The position numbers and the translations under genes are program-made. Below the pieces are notes generated by a model, which was not told the origin of the DNA, did not search any database, and saw only the letters and a list, made by a program, of their open reading frames with translations. A DNA stretch of 64,000 bases, from contig NZ_LMEP01000025.1 in the NCBI RefSeq assembly GCF_001426405.1, positions 516,750-580,749 on the forward strand. The letters are read 5' to 3'. The stretch's first letter is position 1; every line of letters begins with the position of its first letter. This document shows positions 62,560 through 64,000 of the stretch, one piece after another. Source of the DNA: Streptomyces sp. Root1304. GTDB lineage: Bacteria; Actinomycetota; Actinomycetes; Streptomycetales; Streptomycetaceae.

Positions 62560-64000
62560 TCACTCCCCGGACAGCACCGCCTGCGCGGCCAGCCGCGCCT
62601 CGTGCGCCGTGTCCGCGGCCCGCGCCGCGGACGCGGCCCGCTCACACTGCGCCAGCGTGTACTTGGCCAGCGTCGCCCGCACGTACGGGATCGACGCGGC
62701 ACCCATGGAGAGGGAGGTGACACCCAGACCCGTCAGCACACACGCGAGCAGCGGATCCGAGGCGGCCTCGCCACAGACACCACAGCTCTTGCCCTCGGCC
62801 TTGGCCGCCTCGGCGGACATCGCCACCAGGTCGAGCAGCGCCGGCTGCCACGGGTCCTGGAGCCGGGACACCGCACCGACCTGCCGGTCGGCCGCGAAGG
62901 TGTACTGCGCCAGGTCGTTGGTGCCCAGCGACAGGAACTCGACCTCCTGGAGGATCGAGCGCGCCCGCAGCGCGGCCGAGGGGATCTCGACCATCGCACC
63001 GAACTTCGCCCGCAGCCCGGCCTCGCGGCACGCGTCGGCGAAGGCCTTCGCGTCCGTACGGTCGGCCACCATCGGCGCCATGACCTCGAGGTACACGGGC
63101 AGACCCTCGACCGCCTTCGCCAGCGCGGTGAGCTGCGTCCGCAGCACCTCCGGGTGGTCGAGCAGCGACCGCAGCCCCCGCACTCCGAGCGCCGGGTTCG
63201 GCTCGTCCGTCGGGGTCAGGAAGTCCAGCGGCTTGTCGGCACCGGCGTCGAGCACCCGCACGACGACACGGCCCTCGGGGAAGGCCTCCAGCACCTTGCG
63301 GTAGGCCTCGACCTGCTTCTCCTCGGACGGAGCCTTCTTGCTGTCGTCCAGGAAGAGGAACTCGGTACGGAAGAGACCGACGCCCTCCGCGCCCGCCTCG
63401 ACCGCCGCCGGCACGTCGGCAGGACCGCCGACGTTGGCGAGCAGCGGCACCTTGTGCCCGTCCGAGGTGGCGCCGGGACCACTGGACGTCGCCAGCGCGG
63501 CCTTGCGCGCGGCGGCGGCCGAGGTCAGCTCCGCCTTCTTCTCCTCGCTCGGGTCCACGAAGAGCTCACCGGTCGAACCGTCGACCGCGATGAGCGTGCC
63601 CTCGGCGATCTCACCCGCGCCCGGCAGCGCCACGATGGCGGGCACACCGAGAGCCCGCGCCAGGATCGCGCTGTGGCTGGTCGGCCCGCCCTCCTCCGTC
63701 ACGAACCCGAGCACCAGCGTCGGGTCCAGCAGCGCGGTGTCGGCGGGCGCCAGGTCCCGCGCGATCAGTACGTACGGCTCGTCGCTGTCCGGCACGCCGG
63801 GCATCGGAACACCGAGGAGGCGCGCGACGATCCGGTTCCGCACGTCGTCCAGGTCGGCGACCCGGCCCGCCATGTACTCACCGGCACCGGCGAGCAGCTC
63901 GCGATAGTGGGAGAACGCGTCGTAGATACCGCGCTCGGCCGTGCTGCCCACGGCGATGCGGCGGTCGACATCGGCGATGAGCTCGGGGTCCTGGGCGATC
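62560..64000 (-). CDS. ptsI: Phosphoenolpyruvate-protein phosphotransferase EI, C-terminal part (5' end outside window)
   Basis: 480 codons of enzyme I of the sugar phosphotransferase system; the N terminus lies beyond the right edge. It accepts phosphate from PEP and passes it to HPr. The phospho-His is in GGPTSHSAILARALGVP. The PEP-binding barrel has GVGLFRTEFLFLD, VVRVLDAGADKPLDFL, MVEIPSAALRA, FLSLGTNDLAQYTFAADR and catalytic Cys in KSCGVCGEAASD. The frame runs open to position 64000 with IAQDPELIADVDRR, so the GTG at 63951 is internal. Acetoacetate-CoA ligase and GH31 genes are nearby, as in S. coelicolor. Confidence 0.96.
   Translation of the reverse strand, partial: IAQDPELIADVDRRIAVGSTAERGIYDAFSHYRELLAGAGEYMAGRVADLDDVRNRIVARLLGVPMPGVPDSDEPYVLIARDLAPADTALLDPTLVLGFVTEEGGPTSHSAILARALGVPAIVALPGAGEIAEGTLIAVDGSTGELFVDPSEEKKAELTSAAAARKAALATSSGPGATSDGHKVPLLANVGGPADVPAAVEAGAEGVGLFRTEFLFLDDSKKAPSEEKQVEAYRKVLEAFPEGRVVVRVLDAGADKPLDFLTPTDEPNPALGVRGLRSLLDHPEVLRTQLTALAKAVEGLPVYLEVMAPMVADRTDAKAFADACREAGLRAKFGAMVEIPSAALRARSILQEVEFLSLGTNDLAQYTFAADRQVGAVSRLQDPWQPALLDLVAMSAEAAKAEGKSCGVCGEAASDPLLACVLTGLGVTSLSMGAASIPYVRATLAKYTLAQCERAASAARAADTAHEARLAAQAVLSGE

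Overview
This is a very GC-rich actinobacterial chromosome segment, almost certainly Streptomyces. The evidence is strong G/C bias at third codon positions, GTG and TTG starts, RbpA under a sigma-R promoter, the sporulation pair smeA-sffA, a complete conservon (cvnABCD), and an order from ppm-type mannosyltransferase, fxsA and rbpA through acetoacetyl-CoA synthetase to ptsI that resembles the S. coelicolor core. I assign 53 genes or gene fragments. No rRNA, tRNA, CRISPR array or intact insertion sequence was seen.

Layout. 1-3.4 kb looks like an accessory edge: a methyltransferase tail, a P450 with an altered I-helix, a decayed UvrD-like helicase and an orphan fragment. 3.2-7.8 kb holds a small membrane protein, an acyl-CoA dehydrogenase, a Pro-rich repeat protein, and a pair made of a lipocalin-like protein and an APH-type kinase. 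7.8-16.2 kb is conserved housekeeping: a Cys-rich protein, an Lrp regulator, an amidohydrolase, Ppm, FxsA, RbpA, a UMF1-type MFS protein, a GDPD and YczE. 16.3-20.5 kb holds a MocR regulator, sffA, smeA and an ankyrin protein. 20.7-29.5 kb holds a HEAT-repeat protein and then a translationally coupled run of two glycosyltransferases, an SGNH hydrolase and a fused 5-oxoprolinase. This converges on pxpABC, which has a divergent GntR regulator (29.5-32.8 kb).

33-41 kb is the most unusual region. It is a coupled four-gene operon encoding a giant SMC/MukB-like ATPase, a kite-like protein, a Pro/Glu-repeat protein and a kleisin-position protein. It resembles Wadjet/MksBEF but has no JetD nuclease, and the Walker B glutamate is replaced by Asn. 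41.9-46.2 kb is the conservon. 46.4-55.1 kb carries lipid-transfer/thiolase and DUF35 genes, a VanX-like dipeptidase, a Nudix hydrolase, a GH31 glycosidase, acetoacetyl-CoA ligase and a secreted lipase. 55.1-58.8 kb carries an ECF sigma factor with a membrane partner and a divergent secreted protein; both sides have the same promoter motif and an apparently leaderless start. 58.9-64 kb holds a MocR regulator with a divergent MFS gene, a hypothetical protein, and the C-terminal part of PtsI.

Regulation readable in the DNA: a sigma-R promoter for rbpA; paired ECF promoters at 57 kb; a 17-bp palindrome between pxpA and its GntR regulator; one 15-bp operator-like palindrome shared by the 5.5-kb and 48.1-kb lipid-type operons; a leaderless MocR promoter overlapped by a palindrome; and clear intrinsic-terminator hairpins at most convergent junctions.
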